DNA of 64,000 nt from Alphaproteobacteria bacterium. GTDB lineage: Bacteria; Pseudomonadota; Alphaproteobacteria; CAAGCB01; CAG-977. Where the stretch lies: assembly GCA_900768845.1 (NCBI GenBank), contig CAAGEK010000051.1:86249-150248 (forward strand). The letters are read 5' to 3'. This document shows, piece by piece, positions 1 to 9,286 of this stretch. The translations under genes were made by a program, and so were the position numbers. Within the stretch, counting starts at the first letter, position 1; each line of letters begins with the position of its first letter. Under the pieces are notes generated by a model. The model was not told the origin of the DNA and made no database searches. It saw only the letters and a program-made list of their open reading frames with translations.

Positions 1-18
1 AAAAAAATAATCTTTAAA

Positions 19-1128
19 ATGTCTGATAAAATCCCCTATAGTGAAACAAAAAATGAAAACGGAACGACGGGCGTGAGCAGGAATTTTTACACAAAACGGA
101 AAAGAAACGGTCGCGGCGGTGCAAAACCCCGCAAGTTTCAATCGCCCGTATTCGCCGCCATCGATCTGGGGACGACGAACTGCCGTTTATTGGTCGCCAC
201 ACCGACGCCGCACAGCTTTGCCGTCAAAGACACGTTTTCCAGAATCACAAAATTGGGCGAAGGGCTGATTACGTCGGGCGAATTGTCCGAACGCGCCATG
301 AAACGCACGGTTTCCGCTTTGAAACAGTGCGCAAAAAAGCTGGCGCGCTACAAACCGCAAAAAGTCCGTTTCGTGGCGACCGAAGCGTGCCGCCGTGCGA
401 CGAACGGGCGGGAATTCATCAAACGCGTCGAAAAAGAAACGGGGCTGTCGCTGGAAATCATTTCCTTTGAAGAAGAATGCCGGCTGGCCGTCGCCGGTTG
501 CGTTCCGCTGATCAACCGCAACATCCGCCACGCTTTGGTTTTCGACATCGGCGGCGGGTCGACGGAAATTTCGTGGGCGCGCATCGACGAAGCGGGACAC
601 GTCGCTTTGGAAGGGATGCTGTCTTTTCCTTTGGGTGTTATCACGGTATCCGAAGCTTTCACCGGAAAAGGCCTTTCCGCCGCGGGATACCGCGCCGTCG
701 TGCGCAAGGTTCGCTCCTATCTCGAACCGTTTGACGAAAAGCACGGCATTATGGAAACGATCGAACAGGGCGACGTCCAGATGATCGGCACGTCGGGAAC
801 GGTGACGACGATCGGCGCGTTCCATTTGGATCTGCCCTATTACAACCGTTCCGCCGTCGACGGGCTGGCATTGAGTTTTGACGATCTGGCCAAAGCCAAA
901 CGCCGTCTGGAAAAACTGCCCTATGCGGAAAAGATCGCCCATCCCTGCATCGGTCCTCAAAGAGCGGATTTGTCTTTGGCGGGGTGCGCAATCCTGCAGG
1001 CCATTTGCGACGTGTGGCCGGTCGGTGAAGTCACCGTTGCGGACAGGGGGCTTCGCGAAGGGTTGTTGCTCGACCTGATCCGTTCGACGAACGGGCGTGA
1101 AGGCGAAAAAACGGAAAACAAACAATGA
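19..1128 (+). CDS. ppx: Ppx/GppA family phosphatase (exopolyphosphatase or pppGpp phosphohydrolase)
   Basis: 369 residues. The family hydrolyses terminal phosphates of polyphosphate or the 5' phosphate of pppGpp in the cytosol. The actin-like ATPase fold shows in the phosphate-1 loop AAIDLGTTNCRLLVA near residues 46-60 and the phosphate-2 motif FDIGGGSTEIS near residue 175, with a later GTSGTVTT glycine stretch. The first ~40 residues are basic and low in similarity to the family, so translation may begin further in; no clear ribosome-binding site precedes the ATG at 19. It overlaps rlmE by four bases (ATGA), an arrangement common in alphaproteobacteria. Ppx and GppA cannot be told apart from sequence alone here. 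Confidence 0.9.
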   Translation: MSDKIPYSETKNENGTTGVSRNFYTKRKRNGRGGAKPRKFQSPVFAAIDLGTTNCRLLVATPTPHSFAVKDTFSRITKLGEGLITSGELSERAMKRTVSALKQCAKKLARYKPQKVRFVATEACRRATNGREFIKRVEKETGLSLEIISFEEECRLAVAGCVPLINRNIRHALVFDIGGGSTEISWARIDEAGHVALEGMLSFPLGVITVSEAFTGKGLSAAGYRAVVRKVRSYLEPFDEKHGIMETIEQGDVQMIGTSGTVTTIGAFHLDLPYYNRSAVDGLALSFDDLAKAKRRLEKLPYAEKIAHPCIGPQRADLSLAGCAILQAICDVWPVGEVTVADRGLREGLLLDLIRSTNGREGEKTENKQ

Positions 1129-1799
1129 AACAGCTTTCCTCCCATTTGAAGCAACGCGTAAAAACGGCGAAAAAGCGGACTCAGGCGTCGACACAGTGGT
1201 TGCAACGCCAGTTGAACGATCCGTATGTCGCCATGGCCAAAAAAGAGGGGTATCGCGCGCGATCGGCTTTCAAGCTGATAGAGCTGGACGACAAGTTTCA
1301 TTTTTTGAAACAGGGGAAACGGGTTGTCGATTTGGGAGCCGCCCCCGGCGGATGGACTCAAATCGCCGTCGAACGCGTCAAATCGCCGCCGGAAAATCCG
1401 ACGGTCGTCGGGTTGGATTTATTGGAAATGGCTCCCTTGGCCGGAGCGAAAACCGTCCGGCTCGATTTTCTGGACGACCGCGCTCCCGATGTTTTAAAGG
1501 AAATGCTCGGGGGACACTCCGCAGACGTGGTTCTGAGCGATATGGCTCCGAACACGACGGGAATGAAGGACGTCGACCATTTAAGGATTATGGGGCTTTT
1601 GGAAACGGCTTACGCCTTTGCGTGCGAGATTTTAAACAAAGACGGCGTTTTCGTCGCAAAAATATTCCAAGGCGGTACGGAACAAAACCTGTTGGCGGAA
1701 ATGAAACGGCGGTTTGAAACGGTCAAACACGCCAAACCTCAGGCGAGCCGGAAGGAATCTTCGGAATTTTACGTCGTGGCGACAGGATTTAAGGGATAA
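1125..1799 (+). CDS. rlmE: 23S rRNA (uridine2552-2'-O)-methyltransferase RlmE (FtsJ/RrmJ)
   Basis: 224 residues, normal for the family. RlmE uses S-adenosylmethionine to methylate U2552 in the ribosomal A loop late in 50S assembly. Visible features are the RSAFKL segment (first catalytic lysine), motif I VVDLGAAPGGWTQIA, the acidic SDMAPN motif, the second lysine in FVAKIFQGG and the glutamate in SSEFYVVA, together giving the K-D-K-E set. Its start codon overlaps the ppx stop, so the two are co-translated. The RsmB-like gene follows after six bases, making a three-gene RNA/phosphate operon. Confidence 0.95.
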   Translation: MKQLSSHLKQRVKTAKKRTQASTQWLQRQLNDPYVAMAKKEGYRARSAFKLIELDDKFHFLKQGKRVVDLGAAPGGWTQIAVERVKSPPENPTVVGLDLLEMAPLAGAKTVRLDFLDDRAPDVLKEMLGGHSADVVLSDMAPNTTGMKDVDHLRIMGLLETAYAFACEILNKDGVFVAKIFQGGTEQNLLAEMKRRFETVKHAKPQASRKESSEFYVVATGFKG

Positions 1800-1805
1800 T
1801 TTGCA

Positions 1806-3014
1806 ATGAAGGATTCTGCCAGAATCAATGCGGCGGCGGAATTGGCGCAGCTGTTGTTTTCCTTTGACAAACCGGCGGACGCCGCGGCGACGGAGTATTT
1901 CAGGGCGAGGCGTTACATCGGCGGCGGCGACAGAAGGGAGATTTCCTCTCTGGTTTGGGAAGCCGTCCGGCATTACGGGCGGCTCGGCCGGATATGTCCC
2001 TTTCCCTTGACGGGGCGGATGGCGGTTGCGGCTTTGATAAAGCTTCAGGGCAAGGATCCGGCCGGCATTTTTACGGGCGAAACGTACGCCCCCGACGTTT
2101 TGGACGAACGGGAACGGGATTTTTTGAACGCCCTGCCCGCAGACCTTCCTTCCGCCGTTTACGAATGTCCCGACGGTCTTGCCGGAAAAATCGACGATGA
2201 GGAAAAAACGGCTCTGGCCGGCGAAGCCCCCTTCGATTTACGCGTAAACACCCTGAAAGCGACGGTTCCCGAGGTTTTGGACGTCTTACGGCAAAGGGGG
2301 CTTGCCGCCGAAAGAACGCCCTTTTCCCCGACCGGCGTGCGTTTGAAGGGGCGTCCGAACCTGCGCGGGTCGGAAATTTTTGAAAACGGGCTGGCGGACG
2401 TGCAAGATGAAGGGTCTCAGATTGTTTCGCTACTGACGGGTGCGACGGCGGGGGAAACCGTTATGGACTGGTGCGCCGGCGCGGGAGGCAAGACTTTGGC
2501 AATGGCGGCGATGATGGAAAACAAAGGCGTGATCCATGCCGCCGATGCAAACGCCCGCCGTTTGAAAGACCTGCCGGAACGGGCGGTCAGGGCGGGCGTC
2601 AAAAACGTCATCCTGCTGAACGGTTACGACAACCTCAAAAAATACGATTTGGTGTTGGTTGACGCGCCGTGTACGGGAACGGGAACATGGAGGCGCGCCC
2701 CCGACGCCAGATGGCGCACGACGCCGGACGACGCCGAACGTTTGGCCGCCGTTCAATCGGAAATCCTTGAAAAAGCGCATCAATCCGTCAAAAAAGGCGG
2801 ACGGCTGTTTTATATCACCTGTTCCCTGTTGGCGGAAGAAAACGAAGAACAAATCGACCGGTTCTTATCACGCCACCCCGATTTTCATTTGCAAGACCTT
2901 TCCGTCCCCCTCAAAGAAAAAACAGGCGTCGAAACCCGTTCAAAAACAGTGCGCCTGAAACCTTCCGTTCACGGCACGGACGGATTTTTCGCCGCTTCGC
3001 TCGTCCGCGCATAA
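1806..3014 (+). CDS. rsmB: RsmB/NOP family 16S rRNA m5C methyltransferase
   Basis: 402 residues. A SAM-dependent RNA cytosine-5 methyltransferase of the RsmB/NOP2 family. The catalytic domain is clear: VMDWCAGAGGKTLAMA (SAM loop, about residue 220), DAPCTGTGTWRR (motif IV) and ITCSLLAEENE (motif VI, with the TC cysteine). The N-terminal ~130 residues are helical and resemble the NusB-like RNA-binding region only loosely, as is usual for alphaproteobacterial members. It follows rlmE closely in the same orientation. The exact target, C967 or another cytosine, is inferred from family membership. Confidence 0.85.
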   Translation: MKDSARINAAAELAQLLFSFDKPADAAATEYFRARRYIGGGDRREISSLVWEAVRHYGRLGRICPFPLTGRMAVAALIKLQGKDPAGIFTGETYAPDVLDERERDFLNALPADLPSAVYECPDGLAGKIDDEEKTALAGEAPFDLRVNTLKATVPEVLDVLRQRGLAAERTPFSPTGVRLKGRPNLRGSEIFENGLADVQDEGSQIVSLLTGATAGETVMDWCAGAGGKTLAMAAMMENKGVIHAADANARRLKDLPERAVRAGVKNVILLNGYDNLKKYDLVLVDAPCTGTGTWRRAPDARWRTTPDDAERLAAVQSEILEKAHQSVKKGGRLFYITCSLLAEENEEQIDRFLSRHPDFHLQDLSVPLKEKTGVETRSKTVRLKPSVHGTDGFFAASLVRA

Positions 3015-3102
3015 AAAGGAATGCGCATTTAAGCCATAGACAAATTTTCCGGAAAGACATATCCTTTTTGAAAAGGGATTAACTGTCCGGACGGAGGTTT
3101 CA

Positions 3103-4434
3103 ATGCAGGAAACACCTGAGCGGCGAGCGGAAGAACGTTTCAAAGACGGCGTCAGGTTGAAACTCAAAGAATGCGAACGGACTTTGGCAAGGGCGTTCGG
3201 AGGGACGAATCGCAAATTTTTGGAACGGACGTTTCTGGTTTCGGAAGAACGGACGCGACAGGAAACGCACAAATCGCATGACGGAATGATCATCGAAAAC
3301 GTCCCTTTTACGGCGAAACGCCTTCCGACGGCACAAGAACAAAAAACGCTGAAAGACGTATTGGACGTCGTGTGTGAAGTTCCCGAAGGAAAAAAGTTGC
3401 TTGATCGGGTAGCCGGTTTGGGGTATTCGCTCTGCTTTGAAAATTCGGCGTCAAACACCGCGGGATGTATGTATCCCGACGACAAAACCATCGTTTTAAA
3501 TCCGTCGGGTTTTGCGAACGGCGGTGAAAACCCGCAATCGGAATTCAATACGGCGGCCATGGCCGTCACTTTGTATCACGAAATGGTACACGCCGTTCAA
3601 AACCGGCAATCCCGCGATATGATGACGGTTCGACAACAGCACAATTTCAACACGGCCGACAGGATTATGTTCAACCGCGTTTGCGAAGCGGCCGCCTATA
3701 CCGAAGAAAGCCGTTTCATCCATCAAATCATCGAACGCCATCCGGAAATCAGGGAAAAATCGGCGAAAACGCCGACGTATCAGGCGTTTTGCAAAGAAAT
3801 GGCCGTATCCGGCGATATGGACAAAGCGGGCGAAAAAGCGTTTAAGGCATGGTATGCCGATCCGTTTTACCAAAATGCATACGAACACATCCATGTCAAA
3901 AGCATCGCCGCCGAAATCGAAATAATGGCGAAGCGTAAAATCAGAAGCTCCCCCATGTGCAGGATACCTCCCGAACGGGCATTGGATCACGCTTTCGTTT
4001 CAAAGGGCATAAGAGATTGCATTTCCTCCGACTTTCCGACTTCTCCCCAAGCTTTTGCCCTGTCGAAAGGCGCGGTCGGTTATTTGGACAGGGTGAACGG
4101 GGAATATGCCGCCGCCGTCAAATGGGCGCGCCCCGACACGTCCTACCGGCAAATGTATGCGCAGGACGGAAAGCCTCATGTTCCGGCTCCCGTCCGTCAA
4201 TCGCTGATGTCGAAACTCAAGGAAATCGCAGGTATCAAAACGCCCGTTGCAGACCGGCAACCGCAAAAGTTGGCGGTCGAGCCGAAAAAAGCCTATACTC
4301 CGTCGTCCCGATATCAATCGTTGCAATCGCAGATAAATGAAATTACGGCAAGGCAGACTTCCGCTTCCTCTCAACGGCGAAAGCCGGTAAATGCGACGGA
4401 TACGGCTGTCCGGAAGGTTGCGAACGAACGTTAA
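3103..4434 (+). CDS. Uncharacterised protein with HExxH zinc-protease-like motif
   Basis: 443 residues, not recognised by name. Residues 159-163 read HEMVH inside a hydrophobic helix (VTLYHEMVHAVQ), and about 35 residues later comes CEAAAYTEES, which could supply a glutamate ligand as in gluzincins. The N-terminus is charged and helical with no signal peptide or membrane segment. The last ~90 residues are rich in K, Q, S and P and look disordered. The start codon has a GGAGG sequence shortly upstream (GACGGAGGTTTCA ATG). It stands alone between rsmB and the convergent osmC gene. A soluble peptidase, possibly a secreted effector, is one reading; the function is not established. Confidence 0.75.
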   Translation: MQETPERRAEERFKDGVRLKLKECERTLARAFGGTNRKFLERTFLVSEERTRQETHKSHDGMIIENVPFTAKRLPTAQEQKTLKDVLDVVCEVPEGKKLLDRVAGLGYSLCFENSASNTAGCMYPDDKTIVLNPSGFANGGENPQSEFNTAAMAVTLYHEMVHAVQNRQSRDMMTVRQQHNFNTADRIMFNRVCEAAAYTEESRFIHQIIERHPEIREKSAKTPTYQAFCKEMAVSGDMDKAGEKAFKAWYADPFYQNAYEHIHVKSIAAEIEIMAKRKIRSSPMCRIPPERALDHAFVSKGIRDCISSDFPTSPQAFALSKGAVGYLDRVNGEYAAAVKWARPDTSYRQMYAQDGKPHVPAPVRQSLMSKLKEIAGIKTPVADRQPQKLAVEPKKAYTPSSRYQSLQSQINEITARQTSASSQRRKPVNATDTAVRKVANER

Positions 4435-4550
4435 AAGCACCGGATCGCGCAGTCATCCCGTACAAAAGGGCAAGCGGTTCATTGAAAGCGGCCGTTGCCG
4501 TCAGGAAACGGATGTTCTCCGTTCGCCCCCTTTTTTTGCACCGAAACAGA

Positions 4551-4586
4551 AAAAAAGCCTCCCCGAAATCCGGAAGAGGCTTTTCT
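4551..4586 (-). terminator. Rho-independent terminator for the OsmC gene
   Basis: On the minus strand AAAAGCCTC and GAGGCTTTTTTT arms flank a short CCG/CGG inner pairing and the structure ends in a run of T. It lies just downstream of the OsmC stop codon, and the A-run on the other arm lets it also stop transcripts from the left. Confidence 0.7.
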
Positions 4587-4602
4587 TGTTCATCGTGAAA
4601 CG

Positions 4603-5007
4603 CTACACATATTCAAACGTTTCTTTGACTTCAATATCGGGATGAATGCTCTGGCGCACGGCGCACGCCCTTGCCGCCGCTTCCAGCTTCGCCCGTTCCC
4701 CCGTGGTCAGGGGACGGTTGCTTTGAATCGTGATATGCAAAATAATCTTTCCGACGCGGTGGACGGGCTTATCGACCATTTCCTTGTCATATTCGATTTT
4801 CGACCCGAACAGGTCGACGCCGTCCCTGTTCATAATAAACGCCATCATACTCATCGTACACGCGGCCAAAGCCGTCGCCAAAAGCTCGGTCGGGGAAAAT
4901 GCCGCCCCCTTGTCCGAAGCGTCCGTAAACACCACGCTTTCGGATCTGGGTTCGCGCAATTCGCAAGCCAGATTGCCTTTATAAAGAGCCGTCATTTGTT
5001 CCGTCAT
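4603..5007 (-). CDS. OsmC/Ohr family peroxiredoxin-like protein
   Basis: 134 residues, full length for the OsmC/YhfA group. These dimeric proteins reduce organic hydroperoxides with a cysteine pair. The two cysteines sit in ATALAACTMSMMAF (near residue 50) and ARACAVRQSIHPD (near residue 114), the positions expected for the family. The FSPTELLATALA segment is characteristic. It is transcribed alone, convergent with the HExxH gene. The substrate is not evident; the sequence fits the OsmC-like YhfA branch better than Ohr. Confidence 0.9.
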   Translation of the reverse strand: MTEQMTALYKGNLACELREPRSESVVFTDASDKGAAFSPTELLATALAACTMSMMAFIMNRDGVDLFGSKIEYDKEMVDKPVHRVGKIILHITIQSNRPLTTGERAKLEAAARACAVRQSIHPDIEVKETFEYV

Positions 5008-5174
5008 TGTTTTATTCCCTTCATGAAACCGTTTTTTTCAACAACAAAGGTTAAAGCATTTCAAAAACTTTGGCACTCTGGGAAAAAGGATAGGTCGGAA
5101 AACGGAATGACAAGAAAGCGGCGCACAAATCGTTCCGGAAACGCGAAAGGGGAAAGCCTTTTTTTTCGGGCGCA

Positions 5175-7388
5175 TTAAAAAAAGCTGTACGGATCGATAT
5201 CAATCTTCACACGGACGGAAGACGGGATTTCCAAAGATTCCGTCCATCGGCGCAACACATCCTGAATCCTGACGCTTCTATCGGTTTGGAGCAACAAACG
5301 GAAGCGGTGTTTGCCCCGCAACAATGCCAAAGGCGCGGGAGCGGGCCCCAACACGCGCACGCCCGTTCCGGACGGCGCGGTTCTGCCCAGCAAACAGGCC
5401 GCCCGTTCGGTCTTGTCGCGATCCTCTCCGCTGACGATCAAAGCCGCCAACCGCCCGAACGGAGGCATTTTCAGCATTTCCCGCGTTTCGGATTCCACCT
5501 GAATGAAGGTTTCCGCATCCCCCGAAGCCAACGCCGAAATGACCGCGTTTTCAGGATCGTACGTCTGCATCAGGACGACGCCTTCCTTTTCGGCTCGACC
5601 GGCTCGTCCCGCCACCTGATGCAACATCTGGAACGTCCGTTCGCCCGCACGCAAATCGCCTCCGGCCAACCCCAAATCCGCGTCGACGACGCCGACCAAA
5701 GTCAAATTCGGGAAATGATGACCTTTTGCCAAAATCTGCGTTCCGATGATAATATCCGCCTCTTTGTCACGGATTTGGCGCATCGTTTCGTTTAAACGCG
5801 CCGGAGAAGAAGTCAAATCGCCGGTGACGACCAAACGGCGCGCATCGGGAAAGCGGATCTTGATCTCTTCGCTGATCCGTTCGACTCCGGGACCGCACGA
5901 AACAAGGGAATCCGATTCCGAACAAACGGGGCAAACATCGGGAACGGGTATCGAATAGCCGCAATGGTGACATTCCAACCGTCTGCCGTCGCGATGTTCG
6001 ACCAGCCACGCCGAACAGCGCGTACATTGAAACCTGTACCCGCATTTGCGGCACAAAACCAACGGCGCATAGCCCCGCCTGTTCAAAAACAACAGGCTTT
6101 GCTCCCCGCGTTCCAGCGTTTTCCCGATACCGTTCAACAATACGGGGGACAGGAAGCTTTTCACCGTCCCTGCATTTTCGGGCGGATTTTTACGCATATC
6201 GATCAACCGGATTTCCGGCATTTTCGCCGCGCCGAACCGTTCGCGCAACACGACGGAACCGTAACGCCCGTTGCGAACGTTCGCCACCGTTTCCAAAGAC
6301 GGCGTCGCCGAAGACAAAATCACGGGGATTCCCGACAGCTTTGCACGGACGACCGCCATGTCGCGGGCATGATAAACAACGCCTTCCTCCTGTTTATAGG
6401 AAGAATCGTGTTCTTCGTCGACGATAATCAACCCCAAATCGGGGAAAGGCAGGAAAAGAGCCGACCGCGCCCCCGCCAAAACGCGAATGCGCCCGTCCAA
6501 AACGGCTTTCCACGTTTCGCGGCGCGCTTTCGCCCCCATATCCGAATGCCACAGCGCGGGTTCGCACCCGAACCGCCGTTTGAACCTGTCCACCCACTGC
6601 CCCGTCAGGCCTATTTCAGGCAACAGGACAAGAACCTGACGTTTTTGCGACAACGTTTCGGCCGCCGCTTCCAAATACACTTCCGTCTTTCCCGATCCCG
6701 TCACACCGTCCAAAAGGGTCGCCGAAAATCCCGCTCCCGCTTTCGATTTCAACACTTCCGCCGCCGCCGCCTGTTTTTCGCTCAAACGCACGCCGCAGGT
6801 TTCCGGATCGGGAACTCCGAATGCGACGGCGGAAAGTTTTTCCCGCCTGAGCAAGCCCGCCTCCGCCAAAGCTTTCACGCCGCCGGAGGAAACACCCGCA
6901 CGCCGCGCCAGTTCCGCCGCCGTCGCCGGCTCTTTTCCCGCCGCCGCCAACAGTTTTTTCCGCGCTCCGGTCATCCTGAAGCCTTCGGGCGGCTCCGCCC
7001 CCGCGACCGAAGAAAAACCTTCGGCGTCTTCGACGTCTGAAAACGCGTCTTCGACACTCATCGCCATTTTCAAAACCGCACCGGACGCAGACATCGTGTA
7101 TCCCGCCGTCCATTCAATGAAACGGCGCGTTTCCCCGCTCATCGGATTCAACGGAAGAACGCTTTCGATTTCCTTGAGCTTTGAAGAATCAATCCGTCCG
7201 CGGGAAGGCAAATCCGCGTTCCAAACGACGCCCGTCATGCAACGCCGGCCGAACGGGACGCGGACGAAACTTCCCTCCCCGATTCCGGCGAATTCTTCGG
7301 GCAGGACGTAATCGTACGTTTTTCCCAAAGGAACGGGCAGTAAAACCCCGATCCGCCGGTCTTTATTTGGTTGATTCTCGTCCGACAT
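5175..7388 (-). CDS. priA: Primosomal protein N' (PriA), replication restart helicase
   Basis: 737 residues from the ATG at 7388 (MSDENQ); an upstream in-frame TTG at 7415 is less likely. PriA reloads the replisome at stalled forks. Seen are the N-terminal DNA-binding region (GVLLPVPLGKTYDYVLP), Walker A GVTGSGKTEVYLE, the DEEHD box, eight cysteines in four CxxC-like pairs that bind two zincs (CRKCGY, CTRCSA, CHHCGY, CPVCSE) and the helicase motif QVAGRAGR. It is divergent from the small transaldolase gene with about 50 bases between them and near xerC, a common alphaproteobacterial neighbourhood. Confidence 0.97.
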   Translation of the reverse strand: MSDENQPNKDRRIGVLLPVPLGKTYDYVLPEEFAGIGEGSFVRVPFGRRCMTGVVWNADLPSRGRIDSSKLKEIESVLPLNPMSGETRRFIEWTAGYTMSASGAVLKMAMSVEDAFSDVEDAEGFSSVAGAEPPEGFRMTGARKKLLAAAGKEPATAAELARRAGVSSGGVKALAEAGLLRREKLSAVAFGVPDPETCGVRLSEKQAAAAEVLKSKAGAGFSATLLDGVTGSGKTEVYLEAAAETLSQKRQVLVLLPEIGLTGQWVDRFKRRFGCEPALWHSDMGAKARRETWKAVLDGRIRVLAGARSALFLPFPDLGLIIVDEEHDSSYKQEEGVVYHARDMAVVRAKLSGIPVILSSATPSLETVANVRNGRYGSVVLRERFGAAKMPEIRLIDMRKNPPENAGTVKSFLSPVLLNGIGKTLERGEQSLLFLNRRGYAPLVLCRKCGYRFQCTRCSAWLVEHRDGRRLECHHCGYSIPVPDVCPVCSESDSLVSCGPGVERISEEIKIRFPDARRLVVTGDLTSSPARLNETMRQIRDKEADIIIGTQILAKGHHFPNLTLVGVVDADLGLAGGDLRAGERTFQMLHQVAGRAGRAEKEGVVLMQTYDPENAVISALASGDAETFIQVESETREMLKMPPFGRLAALIVSGEDRDKTERAACLLGRTAPSGTGVRVLGPAPAPLALLRGKHRFRLLLQTDRSVRIQDVLRRWTESLEIPSSVRVKIDIDPYSFF

Positions 7389-7441
7389 TTCTTTACACTC
7401 TTTGTCCAGAAACAATTTACTAACTTTGATGAGAGAAACAA

Positions 7442-8098
7442 ATGAAATTTTTTATCGATACGGCTGATTTGAACGAAATCAAAGAGCTGGCGACCACGGG
7501 AATGGTCGACGGCGTGACGACGAACCCGTCTTTGGCGGCGAAACAGGGAATGAACTTCAAAGAACTGATCGCCGAAGTGTGCAAGGTCGTCGCCGGCCCC
7601 GTCAGTGCGGAAGTCACCGCGCTGGATTACGACACCATGATGAAGGAAGCCGAAGTCCTGCGCAAAATCGCCCGCAACGTCACGATCAAAGTCCCCCTGA
7701 CTCAGGACGGATTGAAGGTCTGCCGCGCTTTGTCGTCGGAAGGCACGATGGTCAACGTGACGCTGTGCTTTACCTGCGGTCAGGCGATTCTGGCCGCCAA
7801 AGCGGGCGCGACCTTCGTTTCCCCCTTCGTCGGCCGTTTGGACGATTTGGGCGTCAACGGTATGCAGCTGATTGACGACATCCGCACGGTCTATGACAAT
7901 TACGACAGCTTCAAAACCCAGATTCTGGTCGCTTCGGTTCGCAGCCCCGAACACATCATCAACGCCGGACGCATCGGCGCGGACGTGATTACGGCTCCTC
8001 CGAAAGTCATTCGCCAGCTGTATCATCACCCGCTGACGGATTCCGGATTGAAAACATTTTCGGAAGACTGGGCGAAAACGGGGCAATCCATTCTTTAA
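7442..8098 (+). CDS. fsa: Fructose-6-phosphate aldolase / small transaldolase (TalC/FSA type)
   Basis: 218 residues, the short decameric class of transaldolase. It transfers dihydroxyacetone units between sugar phosphates in the non-oxidative pentose phosphate pathway, or cleaves fructose 6-phosphate. The N-terminus MKFFIDTADLNEIKEL, the DGVTTNPSL segment and the Schiff-base lysine in VTIKVPLTQDGL are all present, as is the late GADVITAPPKVI loop. A start codon with GATGAGAGAAACAA upstream fits. Transaldolase and aldolase activities cannot be separated from sequence alone. A strong terminator follows. Confidence 0.94.
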   Translation: MKFFIDTADLNEIKELATTGMVDGVTTNPSLAAKQGMNFKELIAEVCKVVAGPVSAEVTALDYDTMMKEAEVLRKIARNVTIKVPLTQDGLKVCRALSSEGTMVNVTLCFTCGQAILAAKAGATFVSPFVGRLDDLGVNGMQLIDDIRTVYDNYDSFKTQILVASVRSPEHIINAGRIGADVITAPPKVIRQLYHHPLTDSGLKTFSEDWAKTGQSIL

Positions 8099-8120
8099 TC
8101 CGGTTTTAAAAACGGATAAA

Positions 8121-8157
8121 ATCAGGAAGGGGAAGGATTTCCCTTCCTGATTTTTTT
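8121..8157 (+). terminator. Strong rho-independent terminator after fsa
   Basis: An 11-bp perfect stem, ATCAGGAAGGG pairing with CCCTTCCTGAT, with a nine-base loop and a run of seven T. It separates fsa from xerC. Confidence 0.92.
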
Positions 8158-8170
8158 ACGGACGGGATTT

Positions 8171-9139
8171 ATGGTTGTTTTTTACGAACCCGATGCGCCG
8201 CAGATCGCTTTTTGCGCCGACGAGCGTTTGACCATCGCAATCGAGGAATGGCAACGGTGGATGAAAACGGAACGGCGGTGTTCGGGACATACCGTCGCCG
8301 CGTACAGTCATGATTTGTCCGAATTTTTAAAGTTCGTTGAAAACTACATCGATAAAACACCCTCCTTCGTTTCTCTGGCGGAATTCGCAATCACCGATTT
8401 CCGCGCTTATCTGGCCGCCAGAACGGAAGAGGGCGTTTCCAGAACGTCGCTGGCAAGGAACGTGTCAACCCTGCGCAATTTCTTTCGTTTTCTGGAACGG
8501 AACGCCATCCTGTCCAACCCGTCGATCAGCATCCTGCGTTCGCCTTCCATGCCGAAAGCGTTGCCGAAACCGGTAACGCGGGATCAGGCGCACGAAATGA
8601 TACAAACGGCCGCTTCGTTGCAATCCGAAGAATGGTTGAAACGCCGCGACGTCGCTTTTTTAATTCTGTTATACGGATGCGGACTGCGCATCAGCGAAGC
8701 TTTATCCCTTGACGTCAAAGACAGACCGAGATCGGAAATGATGACCGTTTTCGGCAAGGGGCGCAAAGAACGCGTCGTCCCCGTCCTGCCCGCCGTGCGC
8801 CAGTCAATCGAAGCGTATCTGCGCGTCCGCCCAGACGGTGCGCCGCCGAACAGCCCCTTGTTCACCGGCGTTCAGGGGGAGCGCGTCAACCCCGGAGTCA
8901 TGCAACGCCAAATCCGCCGCATCCGCTCAAAATTGGGGTTGCCCGATACGGTAACGCCCCATGCCCTGCGCCACAGTTTCGCCACGCATCTGTTGAACGG
9001 CGGCGGGGATTTAAGAACGATTCAGGAATTGCTGGGGCATGAATCCCTTTCGACAACCCAGCGTTACACGGGATTGGACGCCGATCGCATGATGGATGTT
9101 TACGCGCACGCACATCCCAGAGCGAAAAAACAGGGATGA
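8171..9139 (+). CDS. xerC: Tyrosine recombinase XerC
   Basis: 322 residues. XerC works with XerD at dif to resolve chromosome dimers. The N-terminal SAM-like core-binding domain (VAAYSHDLSEFLKF) is followed by the catalytic domain with the R-H-R-H-Y set: arginine in CGLRISEAL, HALRHSFATHLL, LGHESLSTTQRY with the tyrosine nucleophile. Length and position next to priA and fsa match alphaproteobacterial XerC rather than a phage integrase. No mobile-element boundaries are seen near it. Confidence 0.9.
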   Translation: MVVFYEPDAPQIAFCADERLTIAIEEWQRWMKTERRCSGHTVAAYSHDLSEFLKFVENYIDKTPSFVSLAEFAITDFRAYLAARTEEGVSRTSLARNVSTLRNFFRFLERNAILSNPSISILRSPSMPKALPKPVTRDQAHEMIQTAASLQSEEWLKRRDVAFLILLYGCGLRISEALSLDVKDRPRSEMMTVFGKGRKERVVPVLPAVRQSIEAYLRVRPDGAPPNSPLFTGVQGERVNPGVMQRQIRRIRSKLGLPDTVTPHALRHSFATHLLNGGGDLRTIQELLGHESLSTTQRYTGLDADRMMDVYAHAHPRAKKQG

Positions 9140-9286
9140 AAGCGGTTTTTCCCCGCAAAAGGAAGAGACTGTCCGTTTTTCCGATAACCGTATCGGCGAC
9201 AAACCGTTTTTTATCGAACAATCCCCGCGAACGGCGTACAATAAAAAAATCCCGCCCCGCCTTCCCCTGAAAGAAAGGAACACTTC

